Below, in pieces: positions 25,326 through 35,200 of a DNA stretch of 64,000 nucleotides. This stretch comes from Bacteroides sp. 519 (GTDB taxonomy: Bacteria; Bacteroidota; Bacteroidia; Bacteroidales; Bacteroidaceae): positions 248,001 through 312,000 of the forward strand of contig NZ_QVMJ01000007.1 in assembly GCF_010500955.1 (NCBI RefSeq), read 5' to 3'. The notes beneath the pieces are model-generated. The model ran no database searches and was not told the origin of the DNA. It was given only the letters and a program-made list of their open reading frames with translations. Within the stretch, counting starts at the first letter, position 1. Every line of letters begins with the position of its first letter. Made by a program: the position numbers and the translations under genes.

Positions 25326-28300
25326 ATGACCACAACAAGAATCCTATACCTTTTACTTTCCCTTCTGTTTTTTGCTCCTGTTACAGCAAAAGTAGACCGC
25401 AGTATCCGTTTCTCGCATTTTACTAACAGCAACGGGCTTCCCAGTAATACTGTTTTCTCTATTTGCCAGGATCATAAGGGCTTTATATGGATAGCCACTA
25501 AAAGCGGATTGTGTAAATACGATGGCAGGAATGTTACTACATACGAGATTGAGATTGAAAAAGGGATAAAGATCTCGGGCAATCAGGTTAGACAAGTATA
25601 TGAAGATAATCAGCAAAGGCTTTGGGTACTTAGCCAAAGAGCGATTAACTTATACGACAGGGAAAAAGATACATTTATCTTAGTGGGTCCGGAAGATCTG
25701 TCCCGGTTTCGCCAGATGTTGTATCAGGCCAGTAATGATACTATTTACATAGCCGGTACAAGGCTGTTAAAATACAATGAGGAAGAAAAAGAGATTGAAC
25801 TGTACAAACAGCAGAACGGCGAAATTATAGGATCGACTATCACATCTATTACTGAAGATAAACACGGGCGTTTGTGGTTAGGTAAACTTCTTACCGGTAT
25901 TATGTGTATTGATACTAAAACCGGAAATATTGAAAATTATAAGAGTAATCCGCTAAATGACGGTTCTTTGATATCCGACAAAATCAAGGTACTTTATACA
26001 GATAAAGAAGGTAACGTGTGGATAGGAACCAAAGATAAAGGCATTTGCTATTATAATACGCAAACAAGCAGTTTTATGCGTATTCAGGATTTTCCGGATA
26101 TTTGTGTACTTGCCTTTGCCGAAGATGTAGATGGTAATTTATGGATTGGATCCGAAGATGGTTTGTATATTTATTATCCGCAAACGGGTAAGTTTACTAA
26201 CTATAAACAAAATTACAACGAGAAGTTTTCGCTGAACGATAATGCCATTTATTCTATCTTTCGCGACCGTGAAGGAAATATGCTTTTAGGAACTTATTTT
26301 GGTGGGGTTAATATTTATTCCAGTTCATACAAGCAGTTTTACTATTATGATTATGGTTATTCCGATAAATTCCTTTCGGGCAAAGCAGTGAGGCAGATTA
26401 CAGGCAACGGAGATGGCAATCTGTGGATTGCCACCGAGGACGGAGGCTTGAACTATTACGATCATTCTACTGAGAAATTTACATATTTCAAGCCACAAAA
26501 GAATGAAAACAGTATTTCGTATCATAATGTACACTCGCTGTTGTTAGATTCTAAAAATAACCTTTGGGTGGGAACTTATCTGGGAGGGCTTAACAAGTAT
26601 GATTTAAAGAACCGGAAGTTTACCCATTATACCACAGCAAGGTATCCGGAGCTTATTATCGATAATATATTTTCTTTACTGGAAGACAGGGACGGGGAAA
26701 TATGGATTGGAACAACTGCCGGACTTGCTATTTATAATCCGGCTACAGGATTGTTCAAACGGTTTCATCAGGATATAATTACCAATAAAGCTGTTGATTA
26801 TCTTTTGGAGGATTCAGATGGAGATATCTGGATAGCTACCCGCACACACGGTGTTTTTCAGTATATTAAATCTACTGAGGAACTTATTAATCATTCTTAT
26901 CAGTCTTCTCCGGACAGGATTCCGGATAACTACATAAACTATATTTACGAAGATCGTAATAAAAATATATGGATAGCAACACACGAAGATGGTTTGTGCA
27001 GATACGATAAAGCGAATAACTCTTTCAGGGTCTTTACTAAAGAGGATGGTTTGCCATCAAACACCATATTTGGTATTATTGAAAGTAATTCAGGTAATTT
27101 ATGGATCAGCACAAATAATGGTTTGAGCTGTATGAATGCAGAGAACAAAACTATTTCAAACTATTCGGTGAGCGAGGGTTTGCCTAACAAAGAGTTTAAT
27201 TATAACTCCGTTTATAAGGATAAAAAAGGAATGTTGTATTTTGGAACCATAAACGGGATGATTTCATTTTATCCTGAGCAACTCCATTCCAACCCGGACA
27301 TTGCACATGTTGAACTTATGGGATTCAGTATTCTGGGTAAACCCATGCATCCGGGCAATGAAGATTCACCGCTTTTATCAAATATACAAGAGGTTAAAAG
27401 TATTTCTCTGAATTATCAACAGTCAAAATCTTTTTCGCTGGACTTTACCGTTCCTACCATCAGCCATCCCAACAGTACGTTTTATGCTATCCGGTTCGAC
27501 TCGGATAAACAATGGAGTTACCTCGGCACACAGAATCATGTTACCTATATTAATCTGCCTTCGGGCGAATACATTCTCCATATCAAGGCGGCTTTCAACA
27601 ACAAATGGACAGGTGACGAACCTGTGAAGACGATTAAAATTATTATACGTCCTCCTTTCTGGAAATCAACGCTGGCATATCTGATTTATGTTTTATTCGT
27701 TGCCATACTTATTTTTCTTTTATATCTCTTCATCAAGAAACGGCAACAGGAAAAGAACCTTATTCTTGCAGAACGGATTGAGAAAGAAAAAATACAGGAA
27801 ATCAATGCTTTAAAGTTGAATTTCTTCACCAAGATATCTCATGAATTGCGAACTCCGTTAAGCCTTATCCTGTTACCATTACAATCTTTATTAGATAAAA
27901 AAGCTTTTAAACCGGAGATTCAACCTAAAATAAAACTGGTTACCGAGAATGCTAGCAGAATGAATAACCTTATTGAGGAGTTAATGCTTTTCACAAAGAT
28001 AGAAACCAAACAGGAGAAGATACGTGTTAAGAAAGGGCATCTTCTGGAATTTATCAGGAGCATAAGCGACAGGTTCCGGATATTGGCCGAAGATAAGGAC
28101 CTGAAATATACCATTGATATTAAGAATTCGGAGAAAGAGGTGTGGTTTGCGCCGGTAAAGGTAGAGAAGATTGTATATAATCTTTTATCCAATGCATTCA
28201 AATATACCAGTCAGGGCGGCGTGAAGATAAAAGCCCAATATGAAGAAGAAAAGGGATTTACTTACTTAAAAATGATTGTTTCGGACACTGGTATGGGAAT

Positions 28301-29387
28301 ATCAGCGGAGGAAAAAGAAAACATATTTGAGAATTATTATCAGGTTAACGATTTTATTAAAAGCCAGAAAACAGGTTTTGGTATTGGCCTTACACTTGTG
28401 CGCGAATTGGTTTTACTGCACCGGGGAAGTATTGATGTAAGTAGTGAACTTAATAAGGGAAGTGATTTTATTGTTAGACTCAATATTTCTGTTGAAGCTT
28501 TTAATCCGGATGAAATTTCGGATAAGGATGCAGATGGGCAATTTATGGATGATTATAAATTCCTTTCTGTTGAGAAACTTATAAGCGATGAGGTGTACAG
28601 TGATGTTGAGAAAGAAATCTCGGATAAGCAATACAAGTTATTAATTGTGGAGGATAACGCCGAATTAGTGAATATTTACGATGAGTTATTCAGGGATACT
28701 TATTCGGTAATCAGTGCAATTAACGGTAAGGATGGATATGAGAAAGTTTTGAAACATCAACCGGATATTATTATCAGTGATGTAATGATGCCTGAGATGA
28801 ATGGATTTGAACTGGTTCATAAAATAAAATCCAGAATCGAAACATCACACATTCCAGTTATTCTTCTGACTGCCAAAACGGGTAGTGCTTCTCAGTTGGA
28901 GGGCTTACAGTATGGTGCGGATTTGTATGTGGAAAAACCTTTTCACCCTACAATCCTGATAAAACAGATTTCTAATTTGATTGCAACGAAGGAGAATCTC
29001 AGGAAATTGTATGCAGCTAACAAGATTGAGTTAGCAGATATTAAAACTGATGAAAAAGACAAGAAGCTAATTGAAAGTATTGAAAGATTTATTATAAAGA
29101 ATCTGGATAATGAGGCGCTTTCATTGAATGATATAATGAAAGAGATAGGAATAGGAAGAACCTTGCTGCATCTAAAACTGAAAAGTATTGTAGGATTATC
29201 GACTACGGAATTCATTAATAATGTTCGTTTAAAGGAGTCGCTTAAGTTTTTGCAGGAGGGCAAAAATGTGTCGGAAGCGGCTTATGCTTGTGGTTTCTCG
29301 TCGCCCAATTATTATTCAAGATGTTTTAAGAAATTCTTTGGGATGCCACCCAATGAGTATATACAAGGAAAAAAGGATAATCAATAA
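25326..29387 (+). CDS. hybrid two-component system protein (sensor kinase, receiver and AraC-type regulator in one)
   Basis: This 1353-residue regulator starts with a signal or anchor (1-21) and a periplasmic sensor of two-bladed reg_prop beta-propellers. Recurrent motifs there are GNLWIGSEDGL and GEIWIGTTAGL, followed by a Y_Y_Y domain. After the membrane helix (about 780-803) come HisKA (KISHELRTPLS, His839) and HATPase motifs (LLSNAFKYT, DTGMGI, GFGIGLTLV). A receiver follows with Asp1152 in ISDVMMPEMNG, then a C-terminal AraC helix-turn-helix (CGFSSPNYYSRCFKKFFGMPPNEY). Such proteins sense oligosaccharides in the periplasm and activate their utilization locus. The closest candidate target is the sulfatase-susD-susC operon just upstream. 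Confidence 0.96.
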   Translation: MTTTRILYLLLSLLFFAPVTAKVDRSIRFSHFTNSNGLPSNTVFSICQDHKGFIWIATKSGLCKYDGRNVTTYEIEIEKGIKISGNQVRQVYEDNQQRLWVLSQRAINLYDREKDTFILVGPEDLSRFRQMLYQASNDTIYIAGTRLLKYNEEEKEIELYKQQNGEIIGSTITSITEDKHGRLWLGKLLTGIMCIDTKTGNIENYKSNPLNDGSLISDKIKVLYTDKEGNVWIGTKDKGICYYNTQTSSFMRIQDFPDICVLAFAEDVDGNLWIGSEDGLYIYYPQTGKFTNYKQNYNEKFSLNDNAIYSIFRDREGNMLLGTYFGGVNIYSSSYKQFYYYDYGYSDKFLSGKAVRQITGNGDGNLWIATEDGGLNYYDHSTEKFTYFKPQKNENSISYHNVHSLLLDSKNNLWVGTYLGGLNKYDLKNRKFTHYTTARYPELIIDNIFSLLEDRDGEIWIGTTAGLAIYNPATGLFKRFHQDIITNKAVDYLLEDSDGDIWIATRTHGVFQYIKSTEELINHSYQSSPDRIPDNYINYIYEDRNKNIWIATHEDGLCRYDKANNSFRVFTKEDGLPSNTIFGIIESNSGNLWISTNNGLSCMNAENKTISNYSVSEGLPNKEFNYNSVYKDKKGMLYFGTINGMISFYPEQLHSNPDIAHVELMGFSILGKPMHPGNEDSPLLSNIQEVKSISLNYQQSKSFSLDFTVPTISHPNSTFYAIRFDSDKQWSYLGTQNHVTYINLPSGEYILHIKAAFNNKWTGDEPVKTIKIIIRPPFWKSTLAYLIYVLFVAILIFLLYLFIKKRQQEKNLILAERIEKEKIQEINALKLNFFTKISHELRTPLSLILLPLQSLLDKKAFKPEIQPKIKLVTENASRMNNLIEELMLFTKIETKQEKIRVKKGHLLEFIRSISDRFRILAEDKDLKYTIDIKNSEKEVWFAPVKVEKIVYNLLSNAFKYTSQGGVKIKAQYEEEKGFTYLKMIVSDTGMGISAEEKENIFENYYQVNDFIKSQKTGFGIGLTLVRELVLLHRGSIDVSSELNKGSDFIVRLNISVEAFNPDEISDKDADGQFMDDYKFLSVEKLISDEVYSDVEKEISDKQYKLLIVEDNAELVNIYDELFRDTYSVISAINGKDGYEKVLKHQPDIIISDVMMPEMNGFELVHKIKSRIETSHIPVILLTAKTGSASQLEGLQYGADLYVEKPFHPTILIKQISNLIATKENLRKLYAANKIELADIKTDEKDKKLIESIERFIIKNLDNEALSLNDIMKEIGIGRTLLHLKLKSIVGLSTTEFINNVRLKESLKFLQEGKNVSEAAYACGFSSPNYYSRCFKKFFGMPPNEYIQGKKDNQ

Positions 29388-29405
29388 ACCAAGTTATGGG
29401 CATAT

Positions 29406-29881
29406 TTACGAATAAACATCAGTTTTACGCAGGTGGGCCAAATCGACAAAAGAGATACCTTGAAGATAAAAACTGAGCATAAACATGTCGCGAGCAAACT
29501 CAAGATTAGCGTGTTCGCTAAGATCGCCCTCACTGATTAAGGAAATCGTCTCGTGCGAAAGAGCACGCTTAGCAGTGGATACGCTACGGGTGTAAAGGTG
29601 ATCAAAAAGTTCATCCTGCAACTTTACCAGCTTTGCTTTAACCGCCTTGTTGTAAACCGAACGGATACGCGAAATATAAAATACAATGGTGTTATGGGTA
29701 AGCCCCAAAGAAATCAGGTGGTAAAAAGCCACTCACTGGTAAAACAAACACGCAAACGAATGTTATCACCTTGAAAAGATAACATACTACGTAAAGTACA
29801 CAAATAGGTTTCGGCTGTACGATGGCGTCCCAGACGCCGATGTTCAATAGCCATTCGAGTTACAAATTCTGATAATCTCAT
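29406..29881 (-). pseudogene. tyrosine recombinase (phage integrase) remnant, frameshifted and truncated
   Basis: Read from an ATG at 29881, the frame codes MRLSEFVTRMAIEHRRLGRH and further residues that look like the N-terminal SAM-like domain of Bacteroidota integrases. It hits a stop near 29713, and the reading continues in another frame (FYHLISLGLTHNTIVFYISR... to 29406). One extra base in the A5/T5 run at about 29723-29727 would join the two. The fused product keeps the core-binding domain and the start of the catalytic domain (DMFMLSFYLQGISFVDLAHL), then ends before the R..HxxR..Y residues. It marks an old mobile element or invertase site next to the hybrid sensor gene. Confidence 0.75.
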
Positions 29882-29892
29882 TCTTTTTTCGG

Positions 29893-29966
29893 TTTAATTA
29901 ATACTATTCCAGAATGGAAGGAGTTATCGCTTCGCTTTAACTCCTCCCATTCTTAAATATAAACGT
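29893..29966. repeat. short inverted repeat related to the 5919 and 46515 elements
   Basis: AGAATGG (29911-29917) pairs with CCATTCT (29947-29953), and GGAGTTA pairs with TAACTCC around the core TCGCTTCGCT. The string GAATGGAAGGAGTTATCGC is shared with the element at 46515-46639, and GGAGTTATCGCTTCGCT without its first bases with 5945. The ends are degenerate here. Confidence 0.65.
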
Positions 29967-30061
29967 AGGCAAAAGAAAGAAGTTTGAGCTAAAGAAGAAA
30001 GAAAATTACAATAAAATAATGAGGTAAAGGAATTTATTGGACAAAGGAGGAGATTATGCTA

Positions 30062-30238
30062 CTATCAATTGCCGTCTGCTTTAGAGACTGTGTGAAAACG
30101 TCCTCCTCCGCCCTTTGGGCACCTCCTCCAAAGGAGGATAGCTGCGCTATACAATGTATCCGCAGGGTATCCCCCTTTGGAGGGGGTAGGGGGAGGACGT
30201 TTTCACACAGTCAGCCTAAAGCTGACGGCAATTGATAG
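30062..30238. repeat. large palindromic element, 177 bp
   Basis: The outer arms CTATCAATTGCCGTC (30062-30076) and GACGGCAATTGATAG (30224-30238) match perfectly over 15 bp. Inner arms of 21 bp match perfectly (30086-30106 with 30192-30212; they begin GACTGTGTGAAAACG). The centre has smaller hairpins with CCTCCTTTGGAGG-like words. No open frame is inside. It looks like a non-autonomous foldback element next to the integrase remnant. Confidence 0.8.
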
Positions 30239-30254
30239 ATAATATCATAACCTC

Positions 30255-30513
30255 TTTCATCCCGGTAGCATAAAGCCTTTCTCCCGGTAGCATAAACGGT
30301 TTATCCCGGTAGGATGAACGCTTCATCCCGGTAGGAGAAAAGCCTCATCCTACCGGGATAAAAGCACAACTCAATAACAAGTAAAACATCTTTCTATATA
30401 GAACAGCAAATCAATGCTATATAAAACAAAGGGTCGATGCTATATAGAACAATGGTGCTCAGCTATATAGACCGAGAATGCACTGCTATATAGCTTGCGC
30501 AGAAGTATGGACT
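30255..30513 (+). repeat. composite 22-bp / 23-bp unit array, copy 1
   Basis: CCCGGTAG occurs at 30261, 30283, 30305 and 30327 with a 22-bp period, then once inverted at 30350. It is followed by CTATATAG at 30394, 30417 (one mismatch), 30440, 30463 and 30486 with an exact 23-bp period and variable 15-bp spacers. The array ends with TAGCTTGCGCAGAAGTATGG. A reverse-complement copy lies at 53079-53304. Confidence 0.9.
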
Positions 30514-30740
30514 ATTTCAAGGAAAACTATGGACTATTATGCAGAAGAATCTAGGGTTTTCTATAGAAAAGTCCCTACTAAAGCATGGTGTGCTGGCAAA
30601 TTGTAAATATAATTGCCAGCACACTTTGCCAGCACGCTTTAACACATTGTTAATCAAACACATAAATAGCCGCGTGCTGGTGTGACGGCAAATTTTCACT
30701 TTTTAAACTCTGGGAGGGGGAAATTTTGTTTCAAATCAAA
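30514..30740. repeat. gene-free stretch with GTGTGCTGGCAA hairpin
   Basis: The stretch follows the array and precedes the second hybrid-sensor gene's stop. GTGTGCTGGCAA (30588-30599) pairs perfectly with TTGCCAGCACAC (30613-30624), and further partial copies of the same word lie at 30626-30637 and 30671-30692. The phrase TATGGACTATT is repeated near 30506 and 30528. No gene is seen. Confidence 0.7.
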
Positions 30741-33700
30741 TCATTCACTATCTTCCATCATAACACTTGGTGGCACCATGAATCTTTTTGTAAAACACCT
30801 TGTAAAATACTTGGGATCATTAAACCCTACCTCATAAGCTATTTCGGAAATATTCATGCTTTTAGTTACTTTGTTCTTTTCAATTAGTTCGTGGGCCAGG
30901 TTTAACCGGTAGTTCCGGATAAACTGTCCGATAGACTGTCCGGTAAGGGTTTGTAACTTCTTGTTAAGCAAGCTTTTACTTACTCCCATTGCTTCAATTA
31001 AATCGCTGGTTTCGTAATATGAGTTTTTATAGTTTTCGCTCATTATCTTTAATGCCTTATCCAAAAACTTCTTGTCGCCGGATTCTGTTTCCATTTCTAA
31101 CACAGATACATCCATCTTATTCATAAAGCGGTTCTGGTACCGCTTGCGGTTATCTATAATATTCGCAATGCGGGTTAACAACAACTCTTCATTAAATGGT
31201 TTCATCAGATAAGCATCCACACCAATTTTATAACTTTCAATACGTGCTTCGTGTGCGGTCTTGGCTGTAAGCATCAAGAATGGGATGTGCGATATCGCAA
31301 AGTTCTCTTTTACCCTACGAGATAGTTCAATACCATCCATTACCGGCATCATGAGATCGCTCACTATAAAATCAACATTGTTGCGGTTAAGTATATCCAA
31401 TGCATTTTCTCCGTTTTCGGCTTCCAATATATTATAATATTCAATCAATATAGAACGAATAAAGCTACGCATATCCGCATTATCTTCTACAACCAGAATT
31501 GTTAAACGCCCCGGTACAAAGTGAGACGGCAGTTGGGGCTTCTCCTCGTCTACAACAAGTGGAGTTTCTGTTAATTGATTCAATGTATTCGCTTCACCCT
31601 CTCTCTCTATGGGTAATAAGATACGGAAATTGCTACCTGCTTTCATATTATTAGCAGCAGTAATAACACCACCATGCAACTGCACAATATGCTTACATAA
31701 ATAAAGTCCGATACCTGTTCCGCTTTGTCCATACACCGGGTACTTGGCATGGTTCTGAGCCTGATAAAAGCGATCGAATATCTGTAACACATCATCTTCG
31801 GGGATACCTGTGCCGGTATCTCTTACACAAACATACAGTTTCTCGGTATTCTCTTTCGGATCAACAAAAGAGGTTATGTATAAAGATACCGTACCACCAT
31901 CTGGAGTAAATTTAATGCCATTCGATAATAAATTGGTTATAACCTTGTGCATGGCATCCTGGTCGAAAAGAAACTCGGGCGAATTCAACCGAATGTATTT
32001 ACGAAGATGTATGTTTCTATTTGCTGCAAATAGTTCAAACGGGGCAATAATGGAGGATATAAAATCGGTAAAGTTACCCATTGTTTTCACGATCTCCATC
32101 TTCCCCGACTCTACCTTCCGGAAATCCATTAACTGATTCACCAACGAAAGAAGATATTTGGAGTTACGCTCCACAAAGTTAAGCTGTTCAATTACCTGTG
32201 GGTTATAGCTTAATTTTAATGCCCGTTCAATAGGTCCTATTATTAAGGTAATAGGGGTACGGAATTCGTGGGTGATATTGGTAAAGAACGATATTTTATC
32301 CATGGTAAGTTCCTGTACCTTTTGAGACATGGCTATGATTTCTGCTTGCTGTTGGGTAATCTGCTCATTTTGCTGCACTAGCACTTCGTTCTGACGCGAA
32401 AGTTCTTCTGTTTGTTCTTCCAACAAGAGTTTCTGCTCGTTCAGTTCGTGGGTTCTTTCTTCTACTTTACGGTGCAAACGTTCTTTTTGCTTTTCAAGGG
32501 TGAAAATACGCTGCAAGTAGATATAAGCAATCAGGCAAATTGCAATTATAGCCATCAGGGATATAAACCAACTTGTTTTATAGAAAAAAGGACGCACTAC
32601 AACTTGCAATGTTGTTACCGGACTGTTTTCTGTTACCACCCCATCGGGTAGGTATTTTACCTGAAACGTATATTTGCCAGCCGGAAGATTAGTATAGCTG
32701 GCAAAACGGCGGCTTACAGGTACATTTACCCATTCGTCGTCAAAGCCATCTAAACGGTAACTGTACACGGCTGTTGAGGGCGATTCATAATTCAATGCCG
32801 AGAATTCAAGCGAGAAAGATTTGTCGCTTTCGTGCAGTTTCAATGCACGAGCAATAGCGATATCCTTATCAATGTATTTTCCATCCGGAAGAATTTCCTG
32901 ATTCATAACGCTTAAGCGGGTCAGTGTAACCCGGTTAGGCAAAACACGTGGAGTTATACGATTGGGATCAATCCCGGTTAACCCTTCTAATGTTCCAAAA
33001 TAAAGAAGTCCGTTTTGAGAGCTACAACAGGCATTCCAATAAAAATGATTGCCTGGTAATCCGTCGTTCTGTGTATAATTAGTAAACTTAGCTGTTTCCG
33101 GATCAAAGCACGATAATCCGTTATTGGTACTAATCCACAACTGTTTCCACTTATCTTCGAGTATTCCACGAACATTATTATTTATCAAACCATGATCGGT
33201 GGTATAACTAATAAATTTACCCACTGTACCATCTTCGTTAGGAATATGTTTGTACAACCCTCCACCATTACTACCAATCCACAATGTGCCGTCCGAATCA
33301 AGATGAAAGCTGGTAATCTTCTCTCCTAACCGTGAAGTAGGATCGTCGAGTTTATATTTTAAATGAGTATACGTAAATTTATTATTCTGACGCGATTGTA
33401 AGTAGAACACATAAACCCCATCGGTACACCCCATCCATAATTGTCCATACCGGTCGACCACTGCTCCTAAAGAGCTGTTTATAGTGTTTGCCAGATCTTC
33501 ATTTTCGAATGGCGAATACACAGTGTCTGTTTCATAGTCGTAATAATAAAATCCGCGGCTGGTACCAAACCACATTACTTTATTTATTGTATCGTAACAC
33601 AAAGAACCCACAAAATTAATGGGCATTCCATTGTTAATCCAACTCGACAGATGTTTCTTTGCTCCTCTTTCCGGATGATCTATATCGTATATAGTAATGC

Positions 33701-35006
33701 CGTGTCCCCAGGTTCCAACCCATAATTGATTATGCTCATCGGCCACAAGGGCACTTACCGAATTATGACTAAGTTTTGCCGATGCCTCGGTAAAATGAGC
33801 AAATCGTTCACTGTTTTTTATTCTTTTATTTAATCCTCCCTCTACAGTTCCTACCCAAAGATCGCCTTTGGTATCTTCATAAATAGCATTCACCGGGTTA
33901 GGACTTATACTGTATTGATCTTCTTTGTTATGAAAATAATTCCTTACCGATAACTGTCTCGGAACAAATTTATTCAACCCTCCGGTTTCGGTACCTACCC
34001 AAATAATATCACCATCTACCAATACACAGTTCACAAAGTTAGAATTGAGCGACTGTTGATGGCTTCGGGTATCCTGCATAATCTGTTCAAAATCGTCGGT
34101 TACCGGGTTATATACGTTAAGTCCACGCAATGTACTTACAATGAGTTGTTTTCCGGCAGTAATTGCCAAATCACTGATATGGTTCTGGGTTAATGACCGT
34201 GGATTATTTCCATCGTACCAATACCGTTTAACAATATTCTCACTTTTGTTGTAACGGATAAGTCCGGTTTCGGCTCCTATCCAAAGTTCGTTTTCTTTCA
34301 GGCACAAAGCCAAAATCTGAATATCGGGTTCAAATGCAAGAACAGGATCAACAAGAACGGCCTCAAGTTTTCCATCGCCTACCGAATGTAATTTAAATAT
34401 TTGATTCCCGGTGCCTGCCCATATCTGGCCGTCTTCGTCAACATCAAGCATGGCTACTTCCTGAATAGACGAAGAGATAGAAGAAAGAGTCTGTACTTCG
34501 GATATAACACCATTCTCGGTAAACAAAATCTTATAGAATGTATTTCTGCCATAAAGCCAGATATTGCCTTTACTGTCTTTCATTATATTAAACACAGGAT
34601 GATGCAGGGTAGATGTAAAAGAACCGTGAACAAATTGTGGAATAACAATTTGCCTGCTCGGCAGATCCAGTATGTCGATACCTCCGTCGGATGCAATCCA
34701 AAGCCGTCCGAAATCGTCTTCACAACAGGCTTTTATAAAGTTACTTTTTAGCTTGGCTCCCTGGGTGTTTATATTATAGTTCACAAACTCGTAACCATCG
34801 TATCGTGATAGTCCGCCTCCTGCAGTAGAAATCCAAAGAAATCCATGGCTATCTTTATAAATATCATCAACAAAGTTATGGAGTAACCCATTCTCCATAG
34901 TTACATAACTCAAATTATATCTTGAACTAAATTGTTCTTGCGCCTTTCCACTTATAGAAAGAAACAAAAAGCATAGAAGAGTGAGCAGACAGAAATATGG
35001 TTTCAT
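30741..35006 (-). CDS. hybrid two-component system protein, arabinan-locus regulator
   Basis: The start at 35006 (MKPYFCLLTLLCFLFLSISGKAQ) gives a clean signal peptide; the ATG five codons upstream is an alternative. The protein is about 1421 residues. The periplasmic reg_prop propellers (GFLWISTAGGGLSRYDG, GDLWVGTVEGGLNKR and others) end in a Y_Y_Y domain. After a membrane helix and coiled coil come HisKA (NITHEFRTPITLI), HATPase (LLSNGIKFT, GTGIGLYLCKH), a receiver (VSDLMMPVMDG) and an AraC helix-turn-helix (VGFNDPKYFTRCFTKRFMVPP). It diverges from the GH43-GH51-GH43 genes across a short gap with a direct repeat, so it most likely senses arabino-oligosaccharides and activates them. Confidence 0.96.
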   Translation of the reverse strand: MKPYFCLLTLLCFLFLSISGKAQEQFSSRYNLSYVTMENGLLHNFVDDIYKDSHGFLWISTAGGGLSRYDGYEFVNYNINTQGAKLKSNFIKACCEDDFGRLWIASDGGIDILDLPSRQIVIPQFVHGSFTSTLHHPVFNIMKDSKGNIWLYGRNTFYKILFTENGVISEVQTLSSISSSIQEVAMLDVDEDGQIWAGTGNQIFKLHSVGDGKLEAVLVDPVLAFEPDIQILALCLKENELWIGAETGLIRYNKSENIVKRYWYDGNNPRSLTQNHISDLAITAGKQLIVSTLRGLNVYNPVTDDFEQIMQDTRSHQQSLNSNFVNCVLVDGDIIWVGTETGGLNKFVPRQLSVRNYFHNKEDQYSISPNPVNAIYEDTKGDLWVGTVEGGLNKRIKNSERFAHFTEASAKLSHNSVSALVADEHNQLWVGTWGHGITIYDIDHPERGAKKHLSSWINNGMPINFVGSLCYDTINKVMWFGTSRGFYYYDYETDTVYSPFENEDLANTINSSLGAVVDRYGQLWMGCTDGVYVFYLQSRQNNKFTYTHLKYKLDDPTSRLGEKITSFHLDSDGTLWIGSNGGGLYKHIPNEDGTVGKFISYTTDHGLINNNVRGILEDKWKQLWISTNNGLSCFDPETAKFTNYTQNDGLPGNHFYWNACCSSQNGLLYFGTLEGLTGIDPNRITPRVLPNRVTLTRLSVMNQEILPDGKYIDKDIAIARALKLHESDKSFSLEFSALNYESPSTAVYSYRLDGFDDEWVNVPVSRRFASYTNLPAGKYTFQVKYLPDGVVTENSPVTTLQVVVRPFFYKTSWFISLMAIIAICLIAYIYLQRIFTLEKQKERLHRKVEERTHELNEQKLLLEEQTEELSRQNEVLVQQNEQITQQQAEIIAMSQKVQELTMDKISFFTNITHEFRTPITLIIGPIERALKLSYNPQVIEQLNFVERNSKYLLSLVNQLMDFRKVESGKMEIVKTMGNFTDFISSIIAPFELFAANRNIHLRKYIRLNSPEFLFDQDAMHKVITNLLSNGIKFTPDGGTVSLYITSFVDPKENTEKLYVCVRDTGTGIPEDDVLQIFDRFYQAQNHAKYPVYGQSGTGIGLYLCKHIVQLHGGVITAANNMKAGSNFRILLPIEREGEANTLNQLTETPLVVDEEKPQLPSHFVPGRLTILVVEDNADMRSFIRSILIEYYNILEAENGENALDILNRNNVDFIVSDLMMPVMDGIELSRRVKENFAISHIPFLMLTAKTAHEARIESYKIGVDAYLMKPFNEELLLTRIANIIDNRKRYQNRFMNKMDVSVLEMETESGDKKFLDKALKIMSENYKNSYYETSDLIEAMGVSKSLLNKKLQTLTGQSIGQFIRNYRLNLAHELIEKNKVTKSMNISEIAYEVGFNDPKYFTRCFTKRFMVPPSVMMEDSE

Positions 35007-35089
35007 AGTAATTTTGTTCATACCAACAAAGTTATATGATTATCTGCCATTTAGCAAATCATAAAATGGTACTTTTTTTGCCATGTGAG

Positions 35090-35122
35090 CATTTGTCCAC
35101 CTTAAATGCTCATTAGTCCACC
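35090..35122 (+). promoter_or_regulatory. direct repeat, candidate operator of the hybrid regulator
   Basis: CATTTGTCCACC (35090-35101) and CATTAGTCCACC (35111-35122) differ at one base and are exactly 21 bp apart, two helical turns. They end 20 bp before the TATTTTTG box (35143-35150) of the GH43 promoter, where a class II activator would replace the missing -33 element. AraC-type domains typically bind such direct repeats. Confidence 0.6.
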
Positions 35123-35142
35123 CCGCTCGTTTGGTTCAGACC

Positions 35143-35150
35143 TATTTTTG
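35143..35150 (+). promoter_or_regulatory. -7 box of the GH43 gene
   Basis: TATTTTTG matches TAnnTTTG. No TTG is found at the proper -33 distance, as expected for an activator-dependent promoter. The start codon lies about 50 bases downstream. Confidence 0.55.
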
Positions 35151-35200
35151 CAAAAACAATTAATAGAACACAGTGTGTATCTGTGTTCAAATAGAATATC

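Noticed and set aside
30255..30513. CRISPR-like regular array
   Set aside because: The repeated words are only 8 bp, the period is 22-23 bp and no cas genes are nearby. Spacers are also partly alike between units and copies.
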